A DNA stretch of 64,000 nucleotides from Mycobacterium sp. Aquia_216 (GCF_026723865.1 NZ_CP113529.1:1054001-1118000), one strand, 5' to 3'; shown: positions 44,883 to 54,850, counted from the first letter of the stretch. A program made the numbers and translations. Notes: generated by a model from the letters alone, not told the origin.

Positions 44883-45596
44883 GTGACGGTGAATCCGGCA
44901 GTGATCTTGTTCGATTTGCAGGGTACGTGCGTCGATTTCTACAACTCCGTCATCGACACCTGCCGTCGCGTGGATGCCGGCCGTCATCCCGACGCCGACT
45001 GGGATGGGCTACTGACCGACTGGCGCCGCCATTACGCACAGACCATCGGTTATGGCGCGCAGGGCGGTAAGGCCGCGCCGTGGCGGAGTGCACGCGCGGT
45101 GTACCGGGAGGGGCTCGTGCCGCTGCTGCCGTCCTACGGTCTCACGGACTACAGCAGGGACGACGTCGAAGAGCTCGCGCTGGCCTTTGAGGAGCAACGG
45201 CGCCCCTGGCCGGATGTTGCTCCCGGCTTAGAACGGTTGACCACCCGCCATACCCTGGGAGTGCTGACAAACATCGATGTCCCGGCAATGACGCGCACCG
45301 TGAAAGCGGCCGGCCTGAGGTTTGACCTGCTTTTGTCGGTGCAGATGTTCGGAGCCTTCAAACCCGATCCACGCGCGTACCTGGGCCCGGCCGAATGGCT
45401 GGCACTGCGGCCAGATCAAATCATGCTCGTCGCATGCCACGTGTACGACGTGCAAGGTGCGCACGAGCAAGGATTCCAAACGGCTTTCATTCCCCGCCCC
45501 GATGAACGCCGGCCTGGGCATGGGGCAGAACCCGCGCCCTCCTACGGGCTCACCGCGCGGGACTTCCTCGACCTCGCAGACCAACTCGGCTGCTAG
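44883..45596 (+). CDS. HAD-like hydrolase of haloacid dehalogenase type
   Basis: A 237-aa HAD protein. Motif I is DLQGT, with the nucleophile Asp but Gln in place of the second Asp used by phosphatases; haloacid dehalogenases also lack that Asp (DxYGT). Motif II is VLTNID, motif III the Lys in GAFKPDPRAY, and motif IV HVYDVQGAHEQGF fits type II dehalogenases. GTG 44883 suits the -10 box; GTG 44889 lies 5 nt behind GGAGG, and ATG 44844 is also open. It is downstream of the MatC-like gene and convergent with the hydrolase at 45600. Confidence 0.82.
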   Translation: MTVNPAVILFDLQGTCVDFYNSVIDTCRRVDAGRHPDADWDGLLTDWRRHYAQTIGYGAQGGKAAPWRSARAVYREGLVPLLPSYGLTDYSRDDVEELALAFEEQRRPWPDVAPGLERLTTRHTLGVLTNIDVPAMTRTVKAAGLRFDLLLSVQMFGAFKPDPRAYLGPAEWLALRPDQIMLVACHVYDVQGAHEQGFQTAFIPRPDERRPGHGAEPAPSYGLTARDFLDLADQLGC

Positions 45597-45599
45597 TCC

Positions 45600-46655
45600 C
45601 TAGACTTGTGTGACTTGCGCGCGCAGCCACGAGATGATCATCGGCACCACCTCGGGTGCCTTGCTCATCGCGACGTGACCGGTGCCCTCGATCAGGTGCA
45701 CCTCGGTGTTCGGGCGGCCTTCGAAGACCAGGGTGTCCGACTGCGGGATGAAATAATCATCGGCGCCGTTGACGACTAACATCGACGAATTACTCTGTTG
45801 CGCAAGCAGTTTCTCTCGATTTAGACCTCCGAGTCCGGCGCTGAGCTCGTCGAGGGTGGGCGAGTGATCCCACTGCATAGCGTTGCCTAGGATGTCGTGC
45901 ATGCCGTAAGGCAGGTTCTTGACGTTCGCTGCTTCGAACGATTCGACGACCGGGCCGCCGAGATCGACCGCGGCATCGACGATCCCGGCCAGCCCGGACA
46001 TCGCGGAGAAGTTTCCGCCGAACGAGGCGCCGAAGTGGGCCACCCTGCCGTCACCGAGTGTTCGTGCGTAGTCGACGATTCCGCGGATCACCTCGTCAGC
46101 GTGCTGGTCGAGCGGGATCGCCGTCTCGCCGGTGCCGGGGTGGTCGAAGGCCAGCGTCGATACACCGGCGCCCATCGTGAACCCGACCCACCATGGGTGG
46201 ATGTCCATCTTCCAGGTGTCCACCCCGCCGCTGGCGATCAGCACCGGCCGCGCCGCGTAGTCGCCGTCGACGGAGTAGAGGTGGACGGGCACCTCGACGG
46301 TGCCGCCGCGGTAGGCGACGGTGATGATGCGGCGTTCGAAGGACACCGGGAAGTCCTTGGCGGCCAACTGGAATTGCTCGAGCTGGTTGTGCAGGGCGGT
46401 CACTCGTGCCTGGTCGGTCAGGCACGGGAACTTGGCGCACCCGTAGACCATTGAGGCCAAGTAGTGGTCGCCGCGGTCGGCGTATTCCTTGGCCAGCTTG
46501 GACCATTCGTAGGTCCAGCCGCCGGACGTGTCGGCCCACATGTCGGTGACGGCTGCCCGGACCCGTTCGATGTCGGCGAGCGGGATCCCGAATTTCTCGA
46601 ACTGGTGCGTGCGGTCGGTGAACATGTCCGCGGCGTCGATGGCATAGGTGTACAT
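45600..46655 (-). CDS. FrsA-like alpha/beta hydrolase
   Basis: A 351-aa alpha/beta hydrolase with a helical N-terminal part, as in FrsA and 2,6-dihydropseudooxynicotine hydrolase. The nucleophile elbow is FGASFGG near residue 208. FDHPGTGET precedes it, NGADDYFIP carries the acid near 297, and GTGHVAM the His near 325. It follows the flavin hydroxylase by 6 nt on the same strand, so a hydrolytic step on the hydroxylated product is plausible (for example C-C bond cleavage). Start ATG 46655. Confidence 0.85.
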   Translation of the reverse strand: MYTYAIDAADMFTDRTHQFEKFGIPLADIERVRAAVTDMWADTSGGWTYEWSKLAKEYADRGDHYLASMVYGCAKFPCLTDQARVTALHNQLEQFQLAAKDFPVSFERRIITVAYRGGTVEVPVHLYSVDGDYAARPVLIASGGVDTWKMDIHPWWVGFTMGAGVSTLAFDHPGTGETAIPLDQHADEVIRGIVDYARTLGDGRVAHFGASFGGNFSAMSGLAGIVDAAVDLGGPVVESFEAANVKNLPYGMHDILGNAMQWDHSPTLDELSAGLGGLNREKLLAQQSNSSMLVVNGADDYFIPQSDTLVFEGRPNTEVHLIEGTGHVAMSKAPEVVPMIISWLRAQVTQV

Positions 46656-46661
46656 GGCGGT

Positions 46662-48227
46662 TCATTTCCTGACTGTGGCGAAGTAGTCGGCAATGGTGGC
46701 GGTGTCGTCGAGGGCGGCGACGGCCCCGATGTAGCCGTCCGGGCGGATCACCAGGCGTCCGCCGTTCGTGAGCCCCAAGCGCTGTCCCACAATGCCTTTC
46801 GGGTCTGCGATGACGGCGTCGTATCCGGCCACCGGAGTGTCGTCGGCGTTGACCAGTACCTGCAGCTGACCGGGTCCACCGGCGGCGGGGGCCACCTGCC
46901 CGGTGGCGACGGTGAGCACGGCGTGACTCAGGTTACGCGCGCCGCAGGCGACGCTGAGCTGCTTCTGTACAAGATCGTCGGCGACGTGCGGAAGATGATC
47001 ACCGGCAACCACTTTGGCGTTCTTCAGACGTGGGCCCACGGCGATCGGGCTGCCGCTGTACCCGACGTTGACCTCCTCGGCGGTGTCGGCCATGGCCCGC
47101 CGTATCGCTGGGACGTGTGAAAGTACGCGCACCGCCAGGTTGCGGATCAGGCGTGGCACACCGGATAGCGTGCCCACCTTGGTGAGGCGGTTGGTGAAGG
47201 TGATGACCTGGTCGGCGACGGGGAGGCGTTCGGCCTGGTAGCTGTCGAGCAACGTGTCGCCGCCGTCACCGTTGACGACCGCCGCCAGCTTCCAGACCAG
47301 GTTGAAAGCGTCCTGCATGCCGGTGTTCATGCCCTGGCCGCCGGCCGGGCTGTGGATGTGAGCGGCGTCGCCGGCCAGAAACACCCGGCCCCAGCGGTAG
47401 GCGGGCACCCGCGCGTGGTGGATCTCGAAACTGGTCAGCCAGTGTGATTTTCGCAGCCGGATGCCGCCGATCCGCCGATCGAGGATGGACTGGAGTTCCT
47501 GCTGGGTCGGATGCAGGTTCAGCGGGGTGCCGGGCGCATCGTGCACCTCGGCGAGAAACCGCATGCGCCCGTCTCGCATCGGCAGCACCACGACCGGGCC
47601 GTCGGGTGCGAAGAAGGTATGCATCGAGTCGAGGTCCAGCGTGTGCTCGGCGTCGACGTCCCCGAGCAGAAACCGTTCGCCGACAAAGGAACCGGCGAGC
47701 TTGGTGCCGACCAGCTTGCGCACGATGCTGTGCGCTCCGTCGGCCCCGATCACCCAGGAGGCGGCGGCCTGTTCGGTGGCTCCGTCGGGGTGCCGCAGTG
47801 TGAGGCGCACGCCGTCGCCGTCTTGGCTCAGCGCGACCAGCTCGACCCCACGCTCGACGGTGACCCCGAGCGACTGTAGGTGTTCGCCCAGCACGCGTTC
47901 GGTTTCGGTCTGCGCGGTGGTCAGGGTGAAGGGGAACGCGCTGTCGACACCGCCGAGCGGGATGCGGAACAGCTTGCTGCGCCCCGCGTACATCTGCATC
48001 GCGGTGGCCTTGATTCCGGTGCTCAGCATCTCGTCGACGATGCCCATCCGGTCGAACATGTCGAGGCTGCGGGCGTGCACCGCGATCGCGCGGGACTGAT
48101 CGGTCGGTTGGGCCAATTTGTCGATCACCCGCACGCGAATGCCGCGGCGGGCAAGTTCGCAGCCGGCGACCAGGCCGACCGGGCCGGCGCCGACGACCAT
48201 GACGTCGGGGTTAGCGGCAGTGCTCAT
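46662..48227 (-). CDS. Class A FAD-dependent aromatic hydroxylase
   Basis: A 521-aa flavoprotein hydroxylase. VVGAGPVGLVAG near residue 10 binds ADP, VIGADGAHSIVRK near 157 is the DG motif, and FLAGDAAHIHSPAGGQGMNTG near 283 is the GD motif. A C-terminal thioredoxin-like tail matches the phenol or polyketide hydroxylase branch. ATG 48227 has AGGAG 6 nt upstream. It is divergent from a TetR gene, with tandem operators in the 84-bp gap, and is first in an operon with the FrsA-like hydrolase. Confidence 0.9.
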   Translation of the reverse strand: MSTAANPDVMVVGAGPVGLVAGCELARRGIRVRVIDKLAQPTDQSRAIAVHARSLDMFDRMGIVDEMLSTGIKATAMQMYAGRSKLFRIPLGGVDSAFPFTLTTAQTETERVLGEHLQSLGVTVERGVELVALSQDGDGVRLTLRHPDGATEQAAASWVIGADGAHSIVRKLVGTKLAGSFVGERFLLGDVDAEHTLDLDSMHTFFAPDGPVVVLPMRDGRMRFLAEVHDAPGTPLNLHPTQQELQSILDRRIGGIRLRKSHWLTSFEIHHARVPAYRWGRVFLAGDAAHIHSPAGGQGMNTGMQDAFNLVWKLAAVVNGDGGDTLLDSYQAERLPVADQVITFTNRLTKVGTLSGVPRLIRNLAVRVLSHVPAIRRAMADTAEEVNVGYSGSPIAVGPRLKNAKVVAGDHLPHVADDLVQKQLSVACGARNLSHAVLTVATGQVAPAAGGPGQLQVLVNADDTPVAGYDAVIADPKGIVGQRLGLTNGGRLVIRPDGYIGAVAALDDTATIADYFATVRK

Positions 48228-48251
48228 GGCGTACTCCTGTTTTTCACGTCT

Positions 48252-48293
48252 CGTTGAAACTAGTCTCACGCTACGTTGAAACAAGTCTCAACG
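48252..48293. promoter_or_regulatory. Tandem TetR operators between hydroxylase and tetR
   Basis: Two near-identical sites start 22 nt apart: CGTTGAAACTAGTCTCACG (48252-48270) and CGTTGAAACAAGTCTCAACG (48274-48293). Each is an imperfect palindrome TTGAAAC/GTCTCAA. A further TGAAACTT half-site overlaps the tetR start. Confidence 0.7.
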
Positions 48294-48311
48294 CAAGAGG
48301 AAATTCACGCT

Positions 48312-48935
48312 ATGATGAAACTTATGCCGAAGAAATCGATAACTCCAGGTCCGCGGGATGAACGCGGGGTGCTGGCCGCGCGAATTGTGGCCGCTGCCCG
48401 TGCGGAGTTCGCCGATCACGGCTGGGCCGGAACCACCATCCGGGCGGTCGCGCGGGCGGCCGATGTCGACCCAGCGCTGGTCTACCACTACTTCGGCTCG
48501 AAGGAAGGCCTGCTGGACGCCGCGACGACCCCGCCGCAGAAATGGCTGGAGAGCGTTGCCAAGGTCTGGACGACGCCGATCCACCAACTCGGCACCGCGC
48601 TGATCACCTTGCTGCTGGCAGCCTGGGCCGACGACGAGGTCGGGCCGACCTTGCGGGCCATCCTGCAGACCGCAGCGCACGAACCATCCACTCGCGAGAA
48701 GCTGCGACGGGTGGTCGAGGGCAGCCTGATGGGCGTGTCACAGCTGGGCGCCGACGAACACGACCGCCTGGTGCGCAGCGGTCTCGTCTCGTCGCAGATG
48801 ATGGGCTTCGCGCTGATGCGCTACGTCTGGAAGGTCGAACCCATCGCATCGATGACCGACGCCGAGGCGATCGCCGCGGTCGGCCCCAACCTGCAGCGCT
48901 ACGTCGAGGGCGACCTGAGCGTTCAGATCCAGTAG
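48312..48935 (+). CDS. TetR-family regulator of flavin hydroxylase operon
   Basis: A 207-aa regulator. The helix-turn-helix (RIVAAARAEFADHGWAGTTIRAVARAADVDPALVYHYFGSKEGLL) is canonical. ATG 48312 is chosen because GAGGA lies 10 nt upstream and an earlier start would lie inside the second operator; ATG 48315 and 48324 are alternatives. It is divergent from the class A hydroxylase. The stop overlaps the convergent cupin gene by 13 bp. Confidence 0.86.
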   Translation: MMKLMPKKSITPGPRDERGVLAARIVAAARAEFADHGWAGTTIRAVARAADVDPALVYHYFGSKEGLLDAATTPPQKWLESVAKVWTTPIHQLGTALITLLLAAWADDEVGPTLRAILQTAAHEPSTREKLRRVVEGSLMGVSQLGADEHDRLVRSGLVSSQMMGFALMRYVWKVEPIASMTDAEAIAAVGPNLQRYVEGDLSVQIQ

Positions 48936-49414
48936 TTGTCGTGCCGGACGAACCATTCGCTGCGTTCGTAGTCGGTCATGTCGGCCAGCGCCCCGAAGCC
49001 CTCGAAATAGCCCTCGCGCGGCGCCCCCGGCGCGAACAGCATCAGAATTGATGCGGGTTCGTCGGCTTCGTTGCGAAAGCCGTGGATCCCGCCCGGCGGG
49101 ACGTAGAGGAAGTCGCCCTGTTGGCCGTCGGCCCACTCGGTGCCGTCGTAGAGCTTCAACGTCCCGGACAGCACGAAGAAGGCCTCGGACATGGTCCGGT
49201 GAAAGTGTGCCGGGGGCCCGCCGCCGGCCGGGGCGATGTCGACTCGGTAGAGGCCGTAGTCGCCGTCGGTCGCCTGCTGGTTGGCGAGGTAGTGGTACTT
49301 GACCCCGGCGGTCTCGTAGTCCGGCGCCGCGTCAGCCCGCTTGACCCAGGCGCTGACCTCCGGCTCGTCGGCGGTGTAGCGGGGCGGCGGGTACGGCGGC
49401 ACGACCAGAGACAT
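48923..49414 (-). CDS. Cupin-domain protein
   Basis: A 163-aa single cupin. Motif 1 (PPAHFHRTMSEAFFVLSG, near residue 68) and motif 2 (VPPGGIHGFRN, near 105) keep the histidines and Glu for a metal site. The Pro/Tyr-rich N-terminus and YERSEWFVRHDNYW end match small mycobacterial cupins of unknown activity. It diverges from the M24 gene. Confidence 0.84.
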   Translation of the reverse strand: MSLVVPPYPPPRYTADEPEVSAWVKRADAAPDYETAGVKYHYLANQQATDGDYGLYRVDIAPAGGGPPAHFHRTMSEAFFVLSGTLKLYDGTEWADGQQGDFLYVPPGGIHGFRNEADEPASILMLFAPGAPREGYFEGFGALADMTDYERSEWFVRHDNYWI

Positions 49415-49432
49415 GGTTGTCAGCCTGCCAGT

Positions 49433-49438
49433 TAGCAT
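49433..49438 (+). promoter_or_regulatory. -10 box of M24 gene, leaderless
   Basis: TAGCAT, 7 nt before GTG 49446. Confidence 0.45.
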
Positions 49439-49445
49439 CGCGTGA

Positions 49446-50150
49446 GTGGAGACCCCGCAAAATGCACGGGAAAATGTGCGCGTGGAGCGGCTCCTGGATG
49501 CCCAGGGCAAGGCGGCGCAACTGTTCGACGAGATCGCGCGACGCGCGATGATCCGCCCCGGCGTGGGAGAGCAGGCGTTGTCCGACGAGATCCGCGACCT
49601 GGCCGCCGAGATGTTCGGCGTGACCCGGCACTGGCACCGGCGGATCGTGCGCGCCGGCGAGAACACCCTGCAGCCGTTCAAGCAACATCCGCCGGACCGG
49701 GTGATCGCCGCCGACGACATCGCGTTCCTCGACCTGGGGCCCATTTTTGAGGAGTGGGAAGCTGACTTCGGGCGCACGTTTGTGCTGGGCGACGACCCGG
49801 CCAAAAAGGCTGTCCGCGACGCACTTCCGCGAGTGTGGCAGGCCGGGCGCGACTATTTCGACGAGCACGCATCCGTCACCGGTGCCGAGTTGTTCGACTA
49901 CGTCGTCGGCGTGGCCCGCGCCGAGGGTTTCGAGTGGGGCAGCCCGATCGCCGGCCATCTGGTGGGCGAGTTTCCGCACAAGAAGATCACCGGCGATGGC
50001 GTCCAGTGGTACATCACGCCCGGCTCGGGCAAGCCGATGCGGCGCGCAGACGCCGGCGGGCGGCCGTGCCACTGGATCCTGGAGATCCATCTGGTCGACC
50101 GCCCGCGCGGTTTTGGCGGATTTTACGAGCAGCTGCTCGATCTGCGCTGA
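49446..50150 (+). CDS. M24-family (pita-bread) metallopeptidase
   Basis: A 234-aa single-domain pita-bread protein. All five family metal ligands can be placed: D96 (FLDLG), D107 (EADFG), H171 (GHLVG), E213 (LEIH) and E228 (FYEQ), with the usual 11-residue gap between the two Asp. Its substrate may be an X-Pro peptide or a small molecule, since several M24 proteins are not peptidases. GTG 49446 is supported by the -10 box. It ends 62 nt before the convergent SDR. Confidence 0.82.
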   Translation: METPQNARENVRVERLLDAQGKAAQLFDEIARRAMIRPGVGEQALSDEIRDLAAEMFGVTRHWHRRIVRAGENTLQPFKQHPPDRVIAADDIAFLDLGPIFEEWEADFGRTFVLGDDPAKKAVRDALPRVWQAGRDYFDEHASVTGAELFDYVVGVARAEGFEWGSPIAGHLVGEFPHKKITGDGVQWYITPGSGKPMRRADAGGRPCHWILEIHLVDRPRGFGGFYEQLLDLR

Positions 50151-50212
50151 CCGTAGTGCCGATCGCAAGCGCGGCGCATGCGCCGGGCGCAGCGGGTCGG
50201 CACCAGCCCGCC

Positions 50213-51124
50213 CTAGTCGACGGGATAGACCACGCCGGTGAGCTGCTCGGAGACCGTCCACAACCGGCGCTGCACGTCCAGGTCGTGCGACTTGTCGCTG
50301 GATGCCACGACCTTGGGGTAGCCCTGCTGTTCGCCGAAGCCATCGGGGCCGAAGTACTGGCCGCCCAACACGCCTGGGTCGGTTGCGGCGCGCAGCGTGG
50401 GAAGCGCGCCCATGTCGGCTCCCTGGAAGAGCGGTTCGATCAGGGATGACGCACGCGCAATCAGCGGCGGCAGGTTGCGGGTCAGCTCGGTTCGGGAGCC
50501 GCCGGGGTGGGCGGCCGCGGCGATCGTCGTCCCATGCGGCGCGAGCCGTCGCTGCAGTTCGTAGGTGAACAGCAGGTTGGCGAGTTTGGACTGACCGTAG
50601 GCTCCGACCCGGCTGTAGCCGCGCTCCCACTGCAGGTCGTCGAAGTGAATGTCGGCGCGGATGCGGTGGCCGATGCTGCTGACCGTCACGATCCGGGAAC
50701 CGGGAACCGGCAGCAGCCGGTCCAGCAGCAGGCCGGTCAACGCGAAGTGGCCCAGGTGGTTGGTGCCGAATTGCAGCTCGAAGCCGTCCTTGGTGGTCGA
50801 CTTCGGCGTCCACATCACCCCGGCGTTGTTGATCAGCAGGTCGATGCGGTCGTGCGCGGACCGCAGCTGGTCTGCGGCGCCGCGGATGGCCTCCAGCGAC
50901 GTCAGGTCGAGCTCCTGCAGCGTGACGTCGGCGTGTGGGCTTTGGGCGGTGATGCGTGCGGCCGCGTCCTTGCCCTTGTCGAGGTTGCGTACCGCCAGCA
51001 CCACATGGGCGCCGTGCTCGGCGAGCGCGGCGGCGGTTTCGTAGCCCAGGCCGGTGTTGGCTCCGGTGATGACGGCGACGCGGCCGGACTGGTCGGGAAT
51101 GTCCGAGGTGGTCCATTTGGCCAT
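50213..51124 (-). CDS. Short-chain dehydrogenase, Rv0439c-like
   Basis: A 303-aa SDR. TGANTGLG near residue 20, NNAG near 98, TVSSIGH with the catalytic Ser near 147, and YGQSK near 175 are present. Position before groEL2 and length match Rv0439c (about 311 aa). AGGAG lies 6 nt before the ATG, and TACTCT at 51149-51144 is a likely -10 box. It diverges from a TetR gene across a long inverted repeat. Confidence 0.9.
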   Translation of the reverse strand: MAKWTTSDIPDQSGRVAVITGANTGLGYETAAALAEHGAHVVLAVRNLDKGKDAAARITAQSPHADVTLQELDLTSLEAIRGAADQLRSAHDRIDLLINNAGVMWTPKSTTKDGFELQFGTNHLGHFALTGLLLDRLLPVPGSRIVTVSSIGHRIRADIHFDDLQWERGYSRVGAYGQSKLANLLFTYELQRRLAPHGTTIAAAAHPGGSRTELTRNLPPLIARASSLIEPLFQGADMGALPTLRAATDPGVLGGQYFGPDGFGEQQGYPKVVASSDKSHDLDVQRRLWTVSEQLTGVVYPVD

Positions 51125-51151
51125 GAAAAGCTCCTACGCTTGTAGAGTAAA

Positions 51152-51199
51152 CGGGGCGAACGCTCCGGTTGATTGTCACTATACGGAACGCACGCCCCG
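51152..51199. promoter_or_regulatory. Long inverted repeat between SDR and tetR, candidate operator
   Basis: Arms of 16 nt at 51152-51167 and 51184-51199, CGGGGCGAACGCTCCG against CGGAACGCACGCCCCG, match at 13 of 16 positions around a 16-nt spacer. It lies just upstream of the SDR -10 box. Confidence 0.55.
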
Positions 51200-51225
51200 C
51201 TTTGTCAAACGCAAGGATGGATCAG

Positions 51226-51792
51226 ATGACGCAACCCGCACGGCCGCTACGCGCGGACGCAGCGCGCAACCGTGCCCGGGTACTGGAGGTCGCCTACGAA
51301 ACCTTCGCGGCCGAGGGGTTGTCGGTGCCGATCGACGAGATCGCCCGGCGCGCGGCGGTGGGGGCCGGGACCGTATACCGCCACTTCCCGACGAAAGAGG
51401 CGCTGTTCGCCGCGGTCATCCGGGATCGGATGCAGCACCTGGTCGACGACGGGTATGCGCTGCTGAAATCGGTCGGGCCCGGGGAGGCGCTGTTCGCCTA
51501 TCTGCGCTCGCTGGTCTTGCGGTGGGGTGCTACCGACCGCGGGCTGGTCGACGCGTTGGCCGGCCTCGGCATCGACATCGAAACCGTGGCGCCCGACGCC
51601 GAGCGTGCCTTTCTGGCCATGCTCGGCGATCTGCTGAGCGCGGCGCAGGAAGCGGGCGCGGCGCGCGCGGACGTGGGGGTGCGCGAAGTCAAATCGATCT
51701 TGGTCGGATGCCAGGCGATGGAGGCCTACAACGCGGAGTTGGCCGAACGGGTTACCGACGTCGTCGTCGACGGCTTACGCGCTGGACGATAG
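51226..51792 (+). CDS. TetR-family regulator next to groEL2
   Basis: A 188-aa regulator with a TetR helix-turn-helix (VLEVAYETFAAEGLSVPIDEIARRAAVGAGTVYRHFPTKEALF). ATG 51226 lies 8 nt behind AAGGA; ATG 51217 adds three residues and abuts that site. Divergence from the SDR with an inverted repeat between them suggests it represses the SDR and itself. Confidence 0.86.
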   Translation: MTQPARPLRADAARNRARVLEVAYETFAAEGLSVPIDEIARRAAVGAGTVYRHFPTKEALFAAVIRDRMQHLVDDGYALLKSVGPGEALFAYLRSLVLRWGATDRGLVDALAGLGIDIETVAPDAERAFLAMLGDLLSAAQEAGAARADVGVREVKSILVGCQAMEAYNAELAERVTDVVVDGLRAGR

Positions 51793-51805
51793 CGGCGGCC
51801 CCGTT

Positions 51806-51832
51806 CTTGCACTCGGCATGGGCGAGTGCTAA
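51806..51832. promoter_or_regulatory. CIRCE operator 1 (HrcA site)
   Basis: CTTGCACTC-N9-GAGTGCTAA matches the consensus TTAGCACTC-N9-GAGTGCTAA in 16 of 18 positions. A TAATGT -10 box at 51833-51838 lies directly beside it. Confidence 0.88.
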
Positions 51833-51840
51833 TAATGTCA

Positions 51841-51867
51841 TTGGCACTCGCGACCAGTGAGTGCTAG
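51841..51867. promoter_or_regulatory. CIRCE operator 2 overlapping the groEL2 promoter
   Basis: TTGGCACTC-N9-GAGTGCTAG matches the consensus in 16 of 18 positions. TTGGCA (51841-51846) and CTAGGT (51864-51869), 17 nt apart, look like -35 and -10 boxes, so HrcA would sit across the promoter. Confidence 0.9.
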
Positions 51868-51880
51868 GTCGGGACGGTGA

Positions 51881-53596
<1,716 letters not shown>

Positions 53597-53625
53597 GCCC
53601 AAGGGCGGAAAAGTCCCGAGCACTG

Positions 53626-53660
53626 AAAGAGCCCGGTTCCCTTTGGGGGCCGGGCTCTTT
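53626..53660 (+). terminator. Intrinsic terminator of groEL2
   Basis: AAAGAGCCCGG and CCGGGCTCTTT form a perfect 11-bp stem around a 13-nt loop, ending in CTTTC, 29 nt after the stop codon. Confidence 0.9.
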
Positions 53661-53859
53661 CGTGTCCGACGGCCGGACCCGGACTGTCCCACCCGTCTCC
53701 CGGTGAGCTGGCATTGAGTGTGCCCGGCTACGAGCGACAGACCGAATTGTCGCTACTAGGCGGGCAAGTCGGTCAGCGTCCCGGTCTGCTTCGGGCCGGG
53801 CATTTTCGGCGTTTTGGGTAACTGGTGTACTGAACAGTCGAATACGAAGGGATCAAGCA

Positions 53860-54234
53860 ATGAGCAAATCGCCATGGCGCACAGCTTTCGGAGTGGCCGT
53901 CGGCTGCGTTCTCTGCGTCACGATCGCGCCGACCGCGGTTGCCGCGCCTGATCCGTGCTCGGCGAGCGGGGTCGCTGCCACCGCCAGCGGGGTCCTGAAC
54001 GCGGCGAGCGGATACCTCGATGGCCATCCCGATGCCGACAACGTGCTGACTGCCGCGGTCAACCAATCGCCCGCTGACGCGAAATCATCCGTCCGTGGCT
54101 ATTTTCTCAGTCATCCCGCTGAGGCGTTGGAGCTGAAGGGTATCGCGCAGCCGCTCCTGGACCTGCGCAGCCGCTGCAACACGTCGGTGTCGCCGGATCA
54201 GTTGGCGGCTTTGTTCGACGCGCTGTCCGGCTAG
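53860..54234 (+). CDS. Hemophore-like secreted protein (Rv0203 type)
   Basis: A 124-aa exported protein. The Sec signal ends AVAA near residue 29. The mature 95-residue domain is helical with two cysteines (PDPCSAS and RSRCNTS) that should form a disulfide, and ends DQLAALFDALSG. This matches the mycobacterial hemophore-like family that includes the heme-binding Rv0203. Heme binding here is inferred. AAGGGA lies 9 nt before the ATG. It is a single gene between groEL2 and the Rv0441c-like gene. Confidence 0.8.
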   Translation: MSKSPWRTAFGVAVGCVLCVTIAPTAVAAPDPCSASGVAATASGVLNAASGYLDGHPDADNVLTAAVNQSPADAKSSVRGYFLSHPAEALELKGIAQPLLDLRSRCNTSVSPDQLAALFDALSG

Positions 54235-54417
54235 GAGGGGCCTGTAGGTTCGGGTCCGTAACCGTCCGACTCCCTCACCCGGCAGTACCGCTGTCGTCAC
54301 CGGAGCATCGGCCTGCATCGGCACCCTCGGATCGGTGGCGACGACGTCGTCGACGACGAGATCTGCTGCCGCTACTGAGAAATCAACATCCTGTACGGCG
54401 GTGGCTGTTCCGATCCG

Positions 54418-54819
54418 TCAGGCGGGCAAAGAGAACACCACGCAATCGTGCAGACAGCCCTTGGCCGTTTCAGGAGAGTCCGGATCGGCGTCGCGGTGCA
54501 GCAGTGCGCGGGTGGGCACCACCTCGCAGCGCACAGCGTCGGAGCCCGCACCCGTGAGCTCGGCGCGGCCGTCGACGATCAGCGAGTACCCACCCGGCTC
54601 GGGCGGGGGCCACAACAGGGTGGCATCGCTGCGATGGGCCAAGTTCTCGCGGGTGCCTCCGCCGATCAAACCGACGTCGAGGATCGATTCCCGCAGCCGC
54701 GGTTCTACCGTCACGGTGTGCACGCGGTAGGCGTCGTCGACGGTGATCAGGTACGCGAACGGGTAGTCGGGCAGGGCGGCGGCGAGCCTGCCCAGGTCCA
54801 CCTTCTTCTTCGTGCGCAT
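54418..54819 (-). CDS. FMN-binding-split-barrel-like protein, Rv0441c-like
   Basis: A 133-aa protein. The strand order and segments ([55 protein letters not shown]) resemble pyridoxamine phosphate oxidase-like split barrels that bind FMN, F420 or heme. ATG 54819 has a TATCCT -10 box 7 nt upstream, predicting a leaderless transcript. It lies 31 nt downstream of the PPE gene. Position matches Rv0441c. Confidence 0.75.
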   Translation of the reverse strand: MRTKKKVDLGRLAAALPDYPFAYLITVDDAYRVHTVTVEPRLRESILDVGLIGGGTRENLAHRSDATLLWPPPEPGGYSLIVDGRAELTGAGSDAVRCEVVPTRALLHRDADPDSPETAKGCLHDCVVFSLPA

Positions 54820-54826
54820 GATCTCG

Positions 54827-54832
54827 AGGATA
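54827..54832 (-). promoter_or_regulatory. -10 box of Rv0441c-like gene, leaderless
   Basis: TATCCT on the minus strand, 7 nt before the ATG at 54819. Confidence 0.45.
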
Positions 54833-54850
54833 GGCGTCGCCGGTGCGGGG

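Noticed and set aside
49332..51179. A 615-codon minus-strand frame across cupin, M24 and SDR genes
   Set aside because: It is arginine/proline-rich and covers several real genes in other frames.
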